A stretch of DNA of 43,718 nt from an uncultured Acidimicrobiales bacterium (GCA_938041035.1 CALHYX010000010.1:1-43718); one strand, 5' to 3'. Positions 17,574 to 26,621 are shown, counted from the first letter of the stretch. The notes: generated by a model from the sequence alone, not told the origin. Made by a program: numbers and translations.

Positions 17574-18878
17574 TCAGGCGGACCAGAGGCGGCGGGAACG
17601 TTGCGCCAACGCGCGGTGTGCAGCGTCGTAGTCGACACCGACGAGCGCCCCGTCGGTCACGACGGGAACGCCGGCGACAAACAGGTGGCGCGCCCGCTGA
17701 TCGGGACCCATGACCAGGGCGGTGATCGGGTCGGCGATGTCGCCGAGTCGCTCGCCCGGCCATACGGCGAGGTCGGCGACGGCGCCGACCTCGATCCGGC
17801 CGACATCGGGCCGGCCCAGGCAGCGGTTGCCGCCCACGGTGCCGATGTCGATGGCATCGGCGGCGCGGAACGCGCCCGCGTCGCCCACGCGGAGGCGAGC
17901 GGTGTAGAGCGATTGGCGGAGCTCGGGGAACAGCCCGCCGACCTCGTTCGACGCGACGCCGTCAACGCCGAGACCGACGGGTGCGCCGGCTGCTCGAAGG
18001 TCGGTGACGCGACACATGCCCGCCGCCAGTCGGGCGTTCGATGACGGGCAGTGGGCAACGCCGGTCCCGGCGGCCCCGAGCCGGGCGATCTCGTCGTCGG
18101 CGATGTGGATGCCGTGGGCCAGCCAGACGTCGTCACCCAACCAGCCCCAAGCTTCGAGTTGCTCGACCGGGCGGCGGCCAAACCGTTCGATGCAATGCTC
18201 CTGCTCGTCGACCGTTTCGCAGAGGTGGGTGTGCAATCGGAGCCCGTGGGAGCGCGCCAGTGTGGCCGAGGCCTCCATGAGCTCGGTCGAGACCGAGAAC
18301 GGGCTGCAGGGCGCCACGACCACGTGGACCATGTCGCCGTCGTGGTGGCGAGCGATGATCGCCTCCGTCGACGCCATGATCGCGTCGAGATCCTCGACCA
18401 CGTGATCGGGCGGAAGGCCGCCGCGGCTTTCGCCGAGATCCATGGATCCCCTCGACAGGTGCAGCCGGATACCCACCGCGCCGGCGGCTTCGACGATGGC
18501 ATCGAACACCGCGTCGTCGCCGTTGGGTACGAGGTAGTGATGATCGGCGGCGGTGGTGCACCCGGTGAGGGCGAGCTCGGAAAGACCGACCAACGCGGCG
18601 GCGTGGACATCTTCGACCTCGAGCTGGCCCCAGACCGGGTAGAGCTCCACCAGCCAGTTGAACAGGTCGCACCCGACGGCCCGGCCCCGGGTCATCCACT
18701 GGTACAGGTGGTGGTGGGTGTTGACGAGCCCGCCGGTGATGATGTCGCCATCGACCGCGACGACGTCGTCGCCCGGCGCCGCCGCGATGGGCGACCCGGG
18801 TTCGCTGACCGCGGCGATTCGCCCGTCCTCGATCGCGATGTCGCCCGTGCGGGCGCCGCGCAGAACCCGCCTGGTCAT
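17574..18878 (-). CDS. Amidohydrolase, 8-oxoguanine deaminase-like
   Basis: A protein of 434 residues of the metal-dependent amidohydrolase superfamily. HxH metal ligands are in NTHHHLYQWMTRGRA (H55, H57), with further ligands in LHTHLCET, AHGIHI and GVDGVAS. The LYQWMTR/LFNWLVELYPVW wording is what I associate with 8-oxoguanine deaminases, which convert 8-oxoguanine to urate; chlorohydrolases and guanine deaminases are close relatives. ATG 18878 overlaps the stop of the PLP gene by 4 nt (ATGA), so the two are translationally coupled. The product urate would match the nearby xanthine dehydrogenase. The gene ends 45 nt before the selenoprotein gene's start. Confidence 0.82.
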   Translation of the reverse strand: MTRRVLRGARTGDIAIEDGRIAAVSEPGSPIAAAPGDDVVAVDGDIITGGLVNTHHHLYQWMTRGRAVGCDLFNWLVELYPVWGQLEVEDVHAAALVGLSELALTGCTTAADHHYLVPNGDDAVFDAIVEAAGAVGIRLHLSRGSMDLGESRGGLPPDHVVEDLDAIMASTEAIIARHHDGDMVHVVVAPCSPFSVSTELMEASATLARSHGLRLHTHLCETVDEQEHCIERFGRRPVEQLEAWGWLGDDVWLAHGIHIADDEIARLGAAGTGVAHCPSSNARLAAGMCRVTDLRAAGAPVGLGVDGVASNEVGGLFPELRQSLYTARLRVGDAGAFRAADAIDIGTVGGNRCLGRPDVGRIEVGAVADLAVWPGERLGDIADPITALVMGPDQRARHLFVAGVPVVTDGALVGVDYDAAHRALAQRSRRLWSA

Positions 18879-20179
18879 CGACGACCGGACTTCGACACGC
18901 GACTTCGCTGCTCGGCTTCGACCGTTCGGTCGATGCCGGTGATCAGCGCGACCACGTGCTCGTCGGGGGCGATCCGGCCGTCGGCGGCGAGCTCGAGCAC
19001 GCCGGCCAGGCCCGACGTGCCCGTGACGCATGGGGTGAGATCGGTCGTGTCCCTGACGCGATCGTGAGCTTCCATCACCCGATCTTCGCCCACGACGACC
19101 GAGTCGCCTTCGGTACCGCGCATCAGCCGAACGGCTGACTGCCAGTCGTAGGTCTCATCGTCGAGGATGCCATAGGCGGCGGAGTGCGGCTCCTGTTCCC
19201 AGGGCCACATGATCTGGTCGCGTTGGTGGATGGCCGCAGTGAGGTCGCCGATTTTGTTGACGGCGGCGAACGCGCGGGCCAGGGGCGCGCATCCCTGGGT
19301 CTGCACCGTGTCGACTTCGGGCATGGCGCCGATCGCCCCGAGATCGGCGGCGATCTGAAGGCCCTGCCCGACCGAGGACACGAGCGCGGCCCCCCCGACC
19401 TGCACGACGACCCGGCTGACGTCGGGCGCCTGCTCGGCGATCTCCCAGCCGAGCGTTCGGCCTCCGTCGATCGCCAGCGCGTTGTCGGGGCCCTGGCAGC
19501 CGAACGCAATCGCCCCTCCGGTCACCGCCGCCCCGAAACCGAGGTAGCAGGGATCGCCGGGTGGCAGCTCGGGAGTGCGTTCGCTGACCACGAGCTCGGC
19601 GTCCAACGAGCGGATGCGATCGAGGACGAGCGGGTCGCCGGTGGGAGGCACATAGACCTGAAGGGGCCAGTCGGCGGCGCGGGCTACGACGGAGGCCGCC
19701 AGGGCGGCATTGCCGCAACTGGCGATGGCGAGCGGGGGCCGTTCGGTGAGCGAGCCGACCCTCTCCCGGGCGAGGAGGTGCACCATGATGCCCATCAGGT
19801 GCCGGGCCTTGTGCGACCCCGACACCCCGCCGGTCTCATCTTTGATCGACAGGCGGGCACCGATGTGATCGCCGAGAGCGGGGGCGTCGTGCAGCGGGCT
19901 CACCAGGAACCTTCGGCCATCGATCGCAGCGATGGCATCGTCGAGCCCGACGACGAGGTCGACGAACTCCTGATCGCTGAGGCCATCGGCCAGCGCGCTT
20001 TGCCACGAAGTGAGCATTCGCCGGTAGCGCACGAAGGGATTGTCGGCGTCCTCGACCACCCACTCGAGCGGGGCCGGGAGGAACAGAACGTGGTCGGTAT
20101 TGTCCGAGCCGCGCCGGGTGCAGGCCGTAGCGTCAGCGGGTGCCACCGCCCCACAGCTGCACACGAGTTCGAGAGCCAT
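18875..20179 (-). CDS. Threonine synthase-like PLP-dependent enzyme
   Basis: A protein of 434 residues, fold type II. A short Cys-containing N-terminus (CSCG near residue 7 and C20) recalls the rubredoxin-like knuckle of some threonine synthases. The Schiff-base lysine is in SGSHKARH (K124), with a phosphate-binding segment ASCGNAALA, a glycine-rich region GGAALVSSVGQG and CVTGTSGLAG near the C-terminus. The family makes threonine or performs beta-elimination or replacement. Here it is coupled by a 4-nt overlap to a purine-type amidohydrolase, so an ordinary threonine pathway role is doubtful. No homoserine kinase or dehydrogenase lies nearby. Confidence 0.82.
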   Translation of the reverse strand: MALELVCSCGAVAPADATACTRRGSDNTDHVLFLPAPLEWVVEDADNPFVRYRRMLTSWQSALADGLSDQEFVDLVVGLDDAIAAIDGRRFLVSPLHDAPALGDHIGARLSIKDETGGVSGSHKARHLMGIMVHLLARERVGSLTERPPLAIASCGNAALAASVVARAADWPLQVYVPPTGDPLVLDRIRSLDAELVVSERTPELPPGDPCYLGFGAAVTGGAIAFGCQGPDNALAIDGGRTLGWEIAEQAPDVSRVVVQVGGAALVSSVGQGLQIAADLGAIGAMPEVDTVQTQGCAPLARAFAAVNKIGDLTAAIHQRDQIMWPWEQEPHSAAYGILDDETYDWQSAVRLMRGTEGDSVVVGEDRVMEAHDRVRDTTDLTPCVTGTSGLAGVLELAADGRIAPDEHVVALITGIDRTVEAEQRSRVSKSGRR

Positions 20180-20185
20180 TGCGGC

Positions 20186-20191
20186 AGCCTA
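20186..20191 (-). promoter_or_regulatory. -10 box of a leaderless promoter for the PLP-enzyme gene
   Basis: TAGGCT, 6 nt, then ATG 20179. The box overlaps the palindrome at 20190-20202. Confidence 0.45.
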
Positions 20192-20202
20192 CCGGTCCGG
20201 TA
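20190..20202. promoter_or_regulatory. Operator-like palindrome between the PLP-enzyme and BMP genes
   Basis: TACCGG, one base, CCGGTA is perfectly symmetric and overlaps the -10 box of the leftward gene. A repressor bound here would also stand near the rightward transporter promoter. Confidence 0.35.
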
Positions 20203-20308
20203 AACCGAGGCTGTCGCCGCGTTGGCGCGGGCGCTGGGTGAGAACTAAGCCGGGTGGTTGCTCCGCCTCAGCGTGAGCTGCCAGCGCAAGAAACCTGGAG
20301 GGGTTCCC

Positions 20309-21529
20309 ATGACCAAACTACGACGGCTACTGCTGCTGCTCGCCGTGTTCGCCATGATCGCGGCCGGCTGTGGCTCCGATGGCGGCGACAGCGACTCGGC
20401 ATCGACCGATGACGGCGCCACCGACGAATCCGCGGAAGACGATGCGATGGCCGAAGACGACGACGCCATGGCCGAAGACGATGCGATGGCCGAGGACGAT
20501 GGCGAAGGTCACTCCGGTGGAGCGGCTGACGTCATCGCCGCGTTCATCTACATCGGTCCCCCCGGCGATGCGGGCTGGACCTTTGCTCACGATGAGGGGC
20601 GCAAGGCGGCCGAAGCGGCCACCGGCGCCACGACGCTGTTCATCGAGAACGTGCCCGAAGGCACCGAGGACTTCGCCAACGCCGCTCGCGATTTCATCGA
20701 AAACGAAGGGGCCAACCTGATCGTCGGTACGTCGTTCGGCTACATGGACGACATGGAGACACTGGCCGGCGAATACCCCGACGTGGTGTTCGAACACATC
20801 TCGGGCTTCAAGAGCAACGACTCCAACTTCGGCAACACCTTCGGCCGTATGTACGAGCCCCGCTACCTCTCGGGAATGGCGGCCGCCTCGGTCAGCGAGA
20901 CCGGTCAGCTCGGCTACGTCGCCGCGTTCCCGATCCCCGAGGTCATCCGGGGCATCAACGCCTTCACCCTCGGCGCTCGTGCCGTGAACCCCGACGCCAC
21001 CGTCGAAGTCAACTGGACCGCCACCTGGTTCGACCCGCCGGTCGAAGGCAACAGCGCCCAGGCGCTGATCGACGCCGGCGCCGATGTCATCGCCATGCAC
21101 CAGGACTCGACCGCGGCCGGCGAGGTGGCCGAGGCCGCCGGGGTTCGCTGGGTCTCCTACAACTCCGACATGAGCGCCTTCGCTCCCGAAGCCTTCGTCA
21201 CCGCACCCGTGTGGGACTGGGGCCCGCGCTACACCGCCCTCATCGAAGCGGTGGGCGACGGTAGCTACACGCCGGGTGGGTACTGGGGCGGTCTCTCCGA
21301 CGGCGTGGTCGACCTGGCACCACTGGCCGATGATGTACCCGCCGATGTCGCAGGCCAGATCGACGACCTGAAGGGCCAGATTGTCGATGGTTCGTTCCAC
21401 CCGTTCGCCGGTCCGGTCAACGACCAGGACGGCAACGAGGTGATCGCTGACGGGGAGACGCCGGACGACGGAAGCCTGCTCGGCATGGACTACTTCGTCG
21501 AGGGTGTCATCGGCTCTGCCGCCGGCTGA
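20309..21529 (+). CDS. BMP-family nucleoside ABC transporter, substrate-binding lipoprotein
   Basis: A protein of 406 residues. The signal peptide ends in the lipobox IAAGC; the Cys is then followed by an acidic linker with four MAEDD-like units. The mature domain is PnrA/Med-like: GDAGWTFAHDEGRKAA, NLIVGTSFGYMD, EPRYLSGMAAA, DVIAMHQD and a C-terminal WGGLSDGVVDL. BMP proteins bind purine nucleosides in characterised members. A strong GGAGGGG precedes ATG 20309 and fixes the start. It is the first gene of the four-gene import operon and divergent from the PLP-enzyme gene. Confidence 0.92.
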   Translation: MTKLRRLLLLLAVFAMIAAGCGSDGGDSDSASTDDGATDESAEDDAMAEDDDAMAEDDAMAEDDGEGHSGGAADVIAAFIYIGPPGDAGWTFAHDEGRKAAEAATGATTLFIENVPEGTEDFANAARDFIENEGANLIVGTSFGYMDDMETLAGEYPDVVFEHISGFKSNDSNFGNTFGRMYEPRYLSGMAAASVSETGQLGYVAAFPIPEVIRGINAFTLGARAVNPDATVEVNWTATWFDPPVEGNSAQALIDAGADVIAMHQDSTAAGEVAEAAGVRWVSYNSDMSAFAPEAFVTAPVWDWGPRYTALIEAVGDGSYTPGGYWGGLSDGVVDLAPLADDVPADVAGQIDDLKGQIVDGSFHPFAGPVNDQDGNEVIADGETPDDGSLLGMDYFVEGVIGSAAG

Positions 21530-21590
21530 CCCGCGATCAGCGTGGGGCAGAAGTGGGGAGCCGGGGGCACGTAGTGAGGGAACGGTAAGC

Positions 21591-23129
21591 GTGGCATCGG
21601 AGGCGATGCCCGATGCAGCATCAGAGGATGCGGTACTGCTCCGGGGAATCTGGAAGAGATTCCCCGGAGTGGTGGCCAATGCCGGGGCGAACCTCCGGGT
21701 TCGGCGGGGCACGATTCACGCGGTGCTGGGCGAGAACGGCGCCGGGAAATCCACCCTCATGAACGTGTTGTCGGGGGTATATCGCCCCGACGAGGGTGAC
21801 CTGGTGATCGATGGCCGAGCACGTCGGTTCTCCTCGCCGGCCGATGCCATCGCCGCCGGGGTGGGCATGGTGCATCAGGAGTTCCGGCTTGTGCCGACGT
21901 TCACGGTCGCCGAGAACGTGGTGCTGGGCGCATCGCCGCTGCGCATCGACAAGCGCGACATCAGTGCCCGGGTCGACGCCCTCGCCGACCAGTACGGCCT
22001 GGCAGCCGACCCGACCCGACCGGTGTGGCAGCTGTCGATGGGCGAACGGCAGCGGGTGGAGATTCTGAAGGCGCTGTGGCGAGATGCCCGGGTGCTGATC
22101 CTCGACGAGCCAACGGCGGTGCTGACGCCCGCGGAGGCCGACGAGCTGGGCGGCATCATCCGTCGTATGGCCGACGAGGGCCGCTCGGTGATCTTCATCA
22201 GCCACAAGCTCGACGAGGTCAAGGCGTTTTGTGACGAAGCCACCGTGCTGCGCGGCGGCAAGACCGTCGCCGAATCGCTGGACGTGCGCGAGATCGAACC
22301 CACGCGTATGGCCGAACTGATGGTGGGCGACGCCGGGGCCAGCGTGGCCGAGCGCCCGGCGCCGCACCCGGTCGGGAAACCGGTGCTCGAACTGCGGGGC
22401 GTCAACGCGCTCGGTTCGCGGGGGCTGCCCGCGCTGATCGACGCCGATCTCACGGTGAACGAAGGCGAGATCGTCGGCATCGCCGGCGTCTCCGGCAACG
22501 GCCAACGCGAGCTGGCCGATGTGGTGGCCGGGCTCACCCCGACCACATCGGGCTCGATCGTCCTCGCCGGCGTCGACGTCGCCGGCCGCCCGCCTCGAGT
22601 CCGCTTCAAAGCCGGCCTCGCGTACATCCCCGAGGACCGCCTCGGTGTCGGGCTCGCACCCGCACTTTCGGTCGTCGACAACGCCATCCTGCGCAGCTAC
22701 CGAGCGCATCGACGCGGGCCGCTGTTGGCGGTCGAGCGGTGCAAGCGGTTCTGCGAAGGGCTGGTCGAAAAATTCGGCGTAAAGGTCGGCAACGTCGACG
22801 ATCGCATCGGTTCGCTGTCGGGTGGCAACCTGCAGCGGTTGCTGCTGGGGCGGGAGCTGTCGGGCGAACCCCGGCTGGTCTTGGCCGCCCAACCCACCCG
22901 CGGGCTCGACGTGCAGGGTGTTCGGGCGATTCAACAGCTACTCGTCGACCAGCGAGACGCCGACACCGGGGTGTTGTTGATCAGTGAGGATCTCGACGAG
23001 TTGTTGACGCTGGCGGATCGCCTCTTCGTCATGTCGGAGGGCCGTCTTCTGGCCGAGTTCGATCCCACCACCGCGACCCGGGCGGAGATCGGCGCGGCCA
23101 TGGCCGGTGCCGACGGAGCCATGCGGTGA
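21591..23129 (+). CDS. Nucleoside ABC transporter ATP-binding protein (double ATPase)
   Basis: A protein of 512 residues with two fused ATPase domains, like RbsA and NupO/YufO. Domain 1 has Walker A GENGAGKST, signature LSMGERQRVE and Walker B LILDEPTAVL. Domain 2 has a degenerate Walker A, GVSGNGQRE without the Lys, signature LSGGNLQR and AAQPTRGLD in place of the Walker B Glu; this asymmetry is normal for the family. GTG 21591 with upstream GAGGGAA is chosen; ATG 21606 is possible but its GGAGG is only 2 nt away. It energises the two downstream permeases, overlapping the first by 4 nt. Confidence 0.92.
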   Translation: MASEAMPDAASEDAVLLRGIWKRFPGVVANAGANLRVRRGTIHAVLGENGAGKSTLMNVLSGVYRPDEGDLVIDGRARRFSSPADAIAAGVGMVHQEFRLVPTFTVAENVVLGASPLRIDKRDISARVDALADQYGLAADPTRPVWQLSMGERQRVEILKALWRDARVLILDEPTAVLTPAEADELGGIIRRMADEGRSVIFISHKLDEVKAFCDEATVLRGGKTVAESLDVREIEPTRMAELMVGDAGASVAERPAPHPVGKPVLELRGVNALGSRGLPALIDADLTVNEGEIVGIAGVSGNGQRELADVVAGLTPTTSGSIVLAGVDVAGRPPRVRFKAGLAYIPEDRLGVGLAPALSVVDNAILRSYRAHRRGPLLAVERCKRFCEGLVEKFGVKVGNVDDRIGSLSGGNLQRLLLGRELSGEPRLVLAAQPTRGLDVQGVRAIQQLLVDQRDADTGVLLISEDLDELLTLADRLFVMSEGRLLAEFDPTTATRAEIGAAMAGADGAMR

Positions 23130-24229
23130 AGCGGCCGGTGCTCGTCCGACGCGACCGGGTCCTACCTGGCAGCCAGGCGTTCGCGTTCGTCGCAGGGCTG
23201 GTGGTCGCGCTGCTGTTCGGGGCGATCCTGCTCATCGCGTCGGGTCACGACCCGATCGAGGTCTACGGGCGCATGTGGAGTTCTTCGTTCGGCAGCACGA
23301 ACGGTCTCGGGCGCACCTTCAACCGCGCCGTGCCGCTCGCCCTGGCCGGTCTGGCGGTCGCCATCGCCGGGACGATGGGTCTGTGGAACATCGGGGCCGA
23401 GGGGCAGATTCTGGCCGGTGCTCTTGGCGCGGCCTGGGTTGCTCGCATCGGCGAGACCTGGTCGAGCCCGGCGTTGATTACCGCGATGTTGGTCGCCGGC
23501 ACGATCGCCGGGCTGGTTTGGGCGCTCGGCCCGGCGCTGGCCAAGGCCGGGCTGGGGGTGAACGAGATCATCACCACGCTGATGTTGAACGAGGTGGCGG
23601 TTCGGGTCGTTCGCTATCTGCTGAACGGTGCCTGGAAGGACCCGGCGTCGCTGAATTTCCCGGTCGCGCCGAAGTTGCCCGAGGCCGCCCGGCTGCCGGG
23701 CCTGTTCGGTCGAGCGCACCTCGGTGTCGTGATCGCGCTCGTCGTCATCGCCCTCGTGGCCGTCGTGGTCAACCGTTCGGCGTGGGGGTACGAGTTGCGC
23801 ATCGCGGGGTCATCGGGCCCTGCGGCGGCGTACGCCGGGATCTCGCTGAAGCGCAAGATTCTCACCGTGTTGCTCGTCTCCGGTGCCATCGCCGGGTTGG
23901 GTGGCGCCATCGAACTCACGGGCAACGCGGAGCGCATTACCGAGGGCATCTCCAACGGGTACGGCTTCGCCGGGATCATCGTCGCCGCGCTGGCATTGAT
24001 GCGGCCGTGGGCGATCCCTGCGGTGGCGGTCGTGTTCGGCGCGGTGCAGGTGGGTGGTAGCTCGATCCAGACGCTCGGCGTCCCGGCGTCGGTGGCCGAC
24101 ATTCTCCAGGCGCTGATCCTGGCCGGCGCCCTGATCGCCGGGGTCTTGATGGCCTACCGCGTGCGGTGGGTGTCGACCCGGGCGCAGGACCCGTCGGGCG
24201 ATGGGCTGGAGGCGGTGGCCGGTGTCTGA
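23126..24229 (+). CDS. Nucleoside ABC transporter permease (NupP/YufP type)
   Basis: An inner-membrane protein of 367 residues with about eight to ten hydrophobic segments. It carries the family motifs RTFNRAVPLALAGLAVAIA, WNIGAEGQ and NEIITTLMLNEVA. GTG 23126 overlaps the ATPase stop (GTGA). Paired with the following permease it forms the translocation channel for the BMP-delivered substrate. Confidence 0.93.
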   Translation: MKRPVLVRRDRVLPGSQAFAFVAGLVVALLFGAILLIASGHDPIEVYGRMWSSSFGSTNGLGRTFNRAVPLALAGLAVAIAGTMGLWNIGAEGQILAGALGAAWVARIGETWSSPALITAMLVAGTIAGLVWALGPALAKAGLGVNEIITTLMLNEVAVRVVRYLLNGAWKDPASLNFPVAPKLPEAARLPGLFGRAHLGVVIALVVIALVAVVVNRSAWGYELRIAGSSGPAAAYAGISLKRKILTVLLVSGAIAGLGGAIELTGNAERITEGISNGYGFAGIIVAALALMRPWAIPAVAVVFGAVQVGGSSIQTLGVPASVADILQALILAGALIAGVLMAYRVRWVSTRAQDPSGDGLEAVAGV

Positions 24230-25154
24230 GGCGTCGATCATCGGGCTGTTCGTCTTCACCATCCGCTTCGCGGTGTTGTTGTATCTCGCGGCGTTGGGCG
24301 AAGTGATAGCCGAGCGGGCGGGTGTGCTCAACCTTGGGGTCGAGGGCATGATGGCGATGGGTGCCGTGTCGGGTTTTCTCGTAGGCCTGGAGACCGGAAA
24401 CCCGTGGCTGGCCCTGATCGCCGGCATCATCGTCGGCGCGCTGACGTCCGGTTTGCACGCCCTGCTGTCGGTGGTGCTCGGAGCGGACCAGGTCGTGAGC
24501 GGCCTGGCCCTCACCATCTTTGGGCTCGCGCTGGCGGCGTTCATCGGTAAGGACAAGGTGGGCACACCGCCGGAAGGCACGTTCGAGCCGTTGCCCGTGC
24601 CCGGGTTGAGTGAGATTCCCTGGGTGGGCGAGATCTTCTTTCAGCAACCGCCGGTGGTGTACCTGACGGCGTTGGCGGGGCTGGGTGCGTGGTACGTGCT
24701 GAACCGCACACGCGTTGGCTTGGGGCTGCGAGCGGCCGGGGAGTCGGCCGCCACCGCGGACGCCGCGGGGCACTCGGTGGTTGGTCTCCGGGTCGGTGCG
24801 GTGATGGTGGGCGGCGCCTTCGCCGGGGCATCCGGGGCCTATCTGTCGTTGTCGCTGGCGCCCGGCTGGACCGAGGGCATGACCGCGGGGCGGGGCTGGA
24901 TTGCGGTGGCGCTGGTGATCTTCGGGGCATGGAGCCCCGGGCGGGCGGCATTGGGCGCGTTGTTGTTCGGTGCCACGCTGGCGCTCGAACCCCGGCTCCA
25001 AACGTTCGGCGTCGACATCTCGCCGATCCTGTTGTCGATGCTGCCTTACCTGCTGACGATCGCCGCGCTGTTGTTGTTGTCGATCCGTTCGCGCAACCGC
25101 CCCTCGCCCGCTCCCGCCGCCATTGGCATCCCCTACCGCCGCGAAGAGCGCTAG
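24222..25154 (+). CDS. Nucleoside ABC transporter permease (NupQ/YufQ type)
   Basis: A membrane protein of 310 residues. It contains the BPD_transp_2 hallmark ERAGVLNLGVEGMMAMGA, GADQVVSGLALTIFG, GLRAAGES and GRGWIAVALVIFGAW. GTG 24222 lies inside the previous gene (8-nt overlap) and is preceded by GGAGG at 24208-24212, 9 nt away, which decides the start. Last gene of the import operon; it ends 68 nt before a convergent hydrolase gene, with the conserved palindrome in between. Confidence 0.93.
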   Translation: MSEASIIGLFVFTIRFAVLLYLAALGEVIAERAGVLNLGVEGMMAMGAVSGFLVGLETGNPWLALIAGIIVGALTSGLHALLSVVLGADQVVSGLALTIFGLALAAFIGKDKVGTPPEGTFEPLPVPGLSEIPWVGEIFFQQPPVVYLTALAGLGAWYVLNRTRVGLGLRAAGESAATADAAGHSVVGLRVGAVMVGGAFAGASGAYLSLSLAPGWTEGMTAGRGWIAVALVIFGAWSPGRAALGALLFGATLALEPRLQTFGVDISPILLSMLPYLLTIAALLLLSIRSRNRPSPAPAAIGIPYRREER

Positions 25155-25184
25155 CCAACCCAACCTGACCCTGTCTTCCCCCGC

Positions 25185-25221
25185 CGCGACCGCTCTGGTG
25201 CCTGGCACCAGAGTGCCCGTC
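25185..25221. repeat. 37-nt palindromic element, copy 1
   Basis: The core is CTCTGGTGCC, one T, GGCACCAGAG (25193-25213), a perfect 10-bp inverted repeat with a one-base centre. Flanks CGCGACCG and TGCCCGTC are shared with the inverted copy at 40001-40037 except for one base. This copy sits between two convergent genes, where it could terminate both. Confidence 0.9.
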
Positions 25222-25222
25222 G

Positions 25223-26611
25223 TCAGCAGGTGAAGCCGGCTTCGGTGCAGGCGGCCTGGACGTCGGCGAGCACCGCGGCGCCGTTGGCGGCTGCGACTGC
25301 GGCGGAGGGATCGAGCGGGGCGGCGGGGGTGGTCGTCGGGGGTGCGGTGGTGGCGGCGGAGTCGGGCGGGGGAGGGTTGACCAGGTCGAGGCGCATCTTG
25401 AGGCGCAGCACTCGGTGGGCGCTGGCGTCGAGCCGTTCCATGGAGATCCGGCCGCTCGCCACCGCGTCGACGATCACCTGATGGGCAGCGGCCGGGTCGG
25501 GCGGCGTGAGGAGGATGTCGGCGCCCGCATCGATAGCGCCGAGCACCTGGTCGGTGACCGACAGATTCTGCACCGGCCGCATCCCCGCCAGGTCGTCGGT
25601 GATGACCACCCCGTCGTAGCCGAGGTCGCCGCGCAGGAGCCGGGTGATCACTTCCGGCGAGAGCGTTGCCGGTCGGGGGTCGGCGGAGTCGAGGCCGGTG
25701 ACGTACAGGTGCCCCACCATCACCAGTTCGGTGCCGGCAGCGATCGCCGCATCGAATGCCAGCCGATCGGTCGCGTCCCAGTCCTCGCGGGATTTCTCGA
25801 TGATGGGGAGCTGGCGATGGCTGTCGACCGCGGTCGGACCGTGGCCGGGGAAGTGCTTCGCCGTGGCACCCACCCCCACGGCCTGGAGGCCGCGGGTGGC
25901 CGCTGCGGTGAGCGCCGCGCCGATTACCGGGTCGGCGCTGAAGGATCGGTTGCGGATAGCGCCCTGGTTTCCCACGACGTTCACGTCGGCCACCGGTGCC
26001 AGGTCGACATTGAACCCCAGGGCCGCCAGCTCGGCGCCCATCGCGGTGTAGCTCGCCTCCACGAGCGCGACGGCTCGGTCGAGCCCCAGGCTCTCGGCGA
26101 GACGGCCGTACCGCTGGGCGGGTGGGAACACGGTGATGCCGGGGCTGTTCACCTGCTGGACGGGCGCACCCTCCTGGTCGGTGGTGATGAGCAGCCCTAC
26201 CCCGCCCGCGGCATCCTGCAGTTGGCCGGTGAGCGCGGCGGTGGCATCGATCGTCGTCACGTTGCCGGACCGGCTGGTGAGAAACACCGTGCCGACCGTG
26301 CCGGAACCGACCAGGTTCAAGACGTTGGCGTCGGGGGATCCGCTGAACTGCATCGCCAGCAACTGGCCGGCCTTTTGTTCGACGCTGAGTCCGGCGAGCA
26401 CCTGGGCTACCAATTCGTCCTCGGTTGGGGGAGGGGTCGTCGTGGTCGGCGGCAGGGTTGGTACCAGCGTTGTCGAGCCGATGGTCGAGCTCGTCGCGGC
26501 CGGGCCGGGAGCGACCAGAGTCGGTTCGTCGACCGGCGCCTCGGTGAGGATGAGGACGCCGGCGACGGCCGCGACGACCAGAGCGATGGTGACTGCAGCT
26601 CGGGCGAACAC
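25223..26611 (-). CDS. Family 3 glycoside hydrolase, NagZ-like beta-N-acetylhexosaminidase
   Basis: A protein of 462 residues. An N-terminal hydrophobic anchor (about 5-25) and a Thr/Pro-rich linker precede a GH3 domain. It contains KHFPGHG followed by DSH, the NagZ catalytic His-Asp loop, and the nucleophile Asp region VVITDDLAGM. NagZ enzymes remove GlcNAc from muropeptides; export here suggests cell-wall turnover outside the membrane. The C-terminus has another Pro/Thr-rich stretch and two Cys. GTG start at 26611, 10 nt after the phosphodiesterase stop, so one operon. Confidence 0.9.
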   Translation of the reverse strand: MFARAAVTIALVVAAVAGVLILTEAPVDEPTLVAPGPAATSSTIGSTTLVPTLPPTTTTPPPTEDELVAQVLAGLSVEQKAGQLLAMQFSGSPDANVLNLVGSGTVGTVFLTSRSGNVTTIDATAALTGQLQDAAGGVGLLITTDQEGAPVQQVNSPGITVFPPAQRYGRLAESLGLDRAVALVEASYTAMGAELAALGFNVDLAPVADVNVVGNQGAIRNRSFSADPVIGAALTAAATRGLQAVGVGATAKHFPGHGPTAVDSHRQLPIIEKSREDWDATDRLAFDAAIAAGTELVMVGHLYVTGLDSADPRPATLSPEVITRLLRGDLGYDGVVITDDLAGMRPVQNLSVTDQVLGAIDAGADILLTPPDPAAAHQVIVDAVASGRISMERLDASAHRVLRLKMRLDLVNPPPPDSAATTAPPTTTPAAPLDPSAAVAAANGAAVLADVQAACTEAGFTC

Positions 26612-26621
26612 GTGGCGCCGG

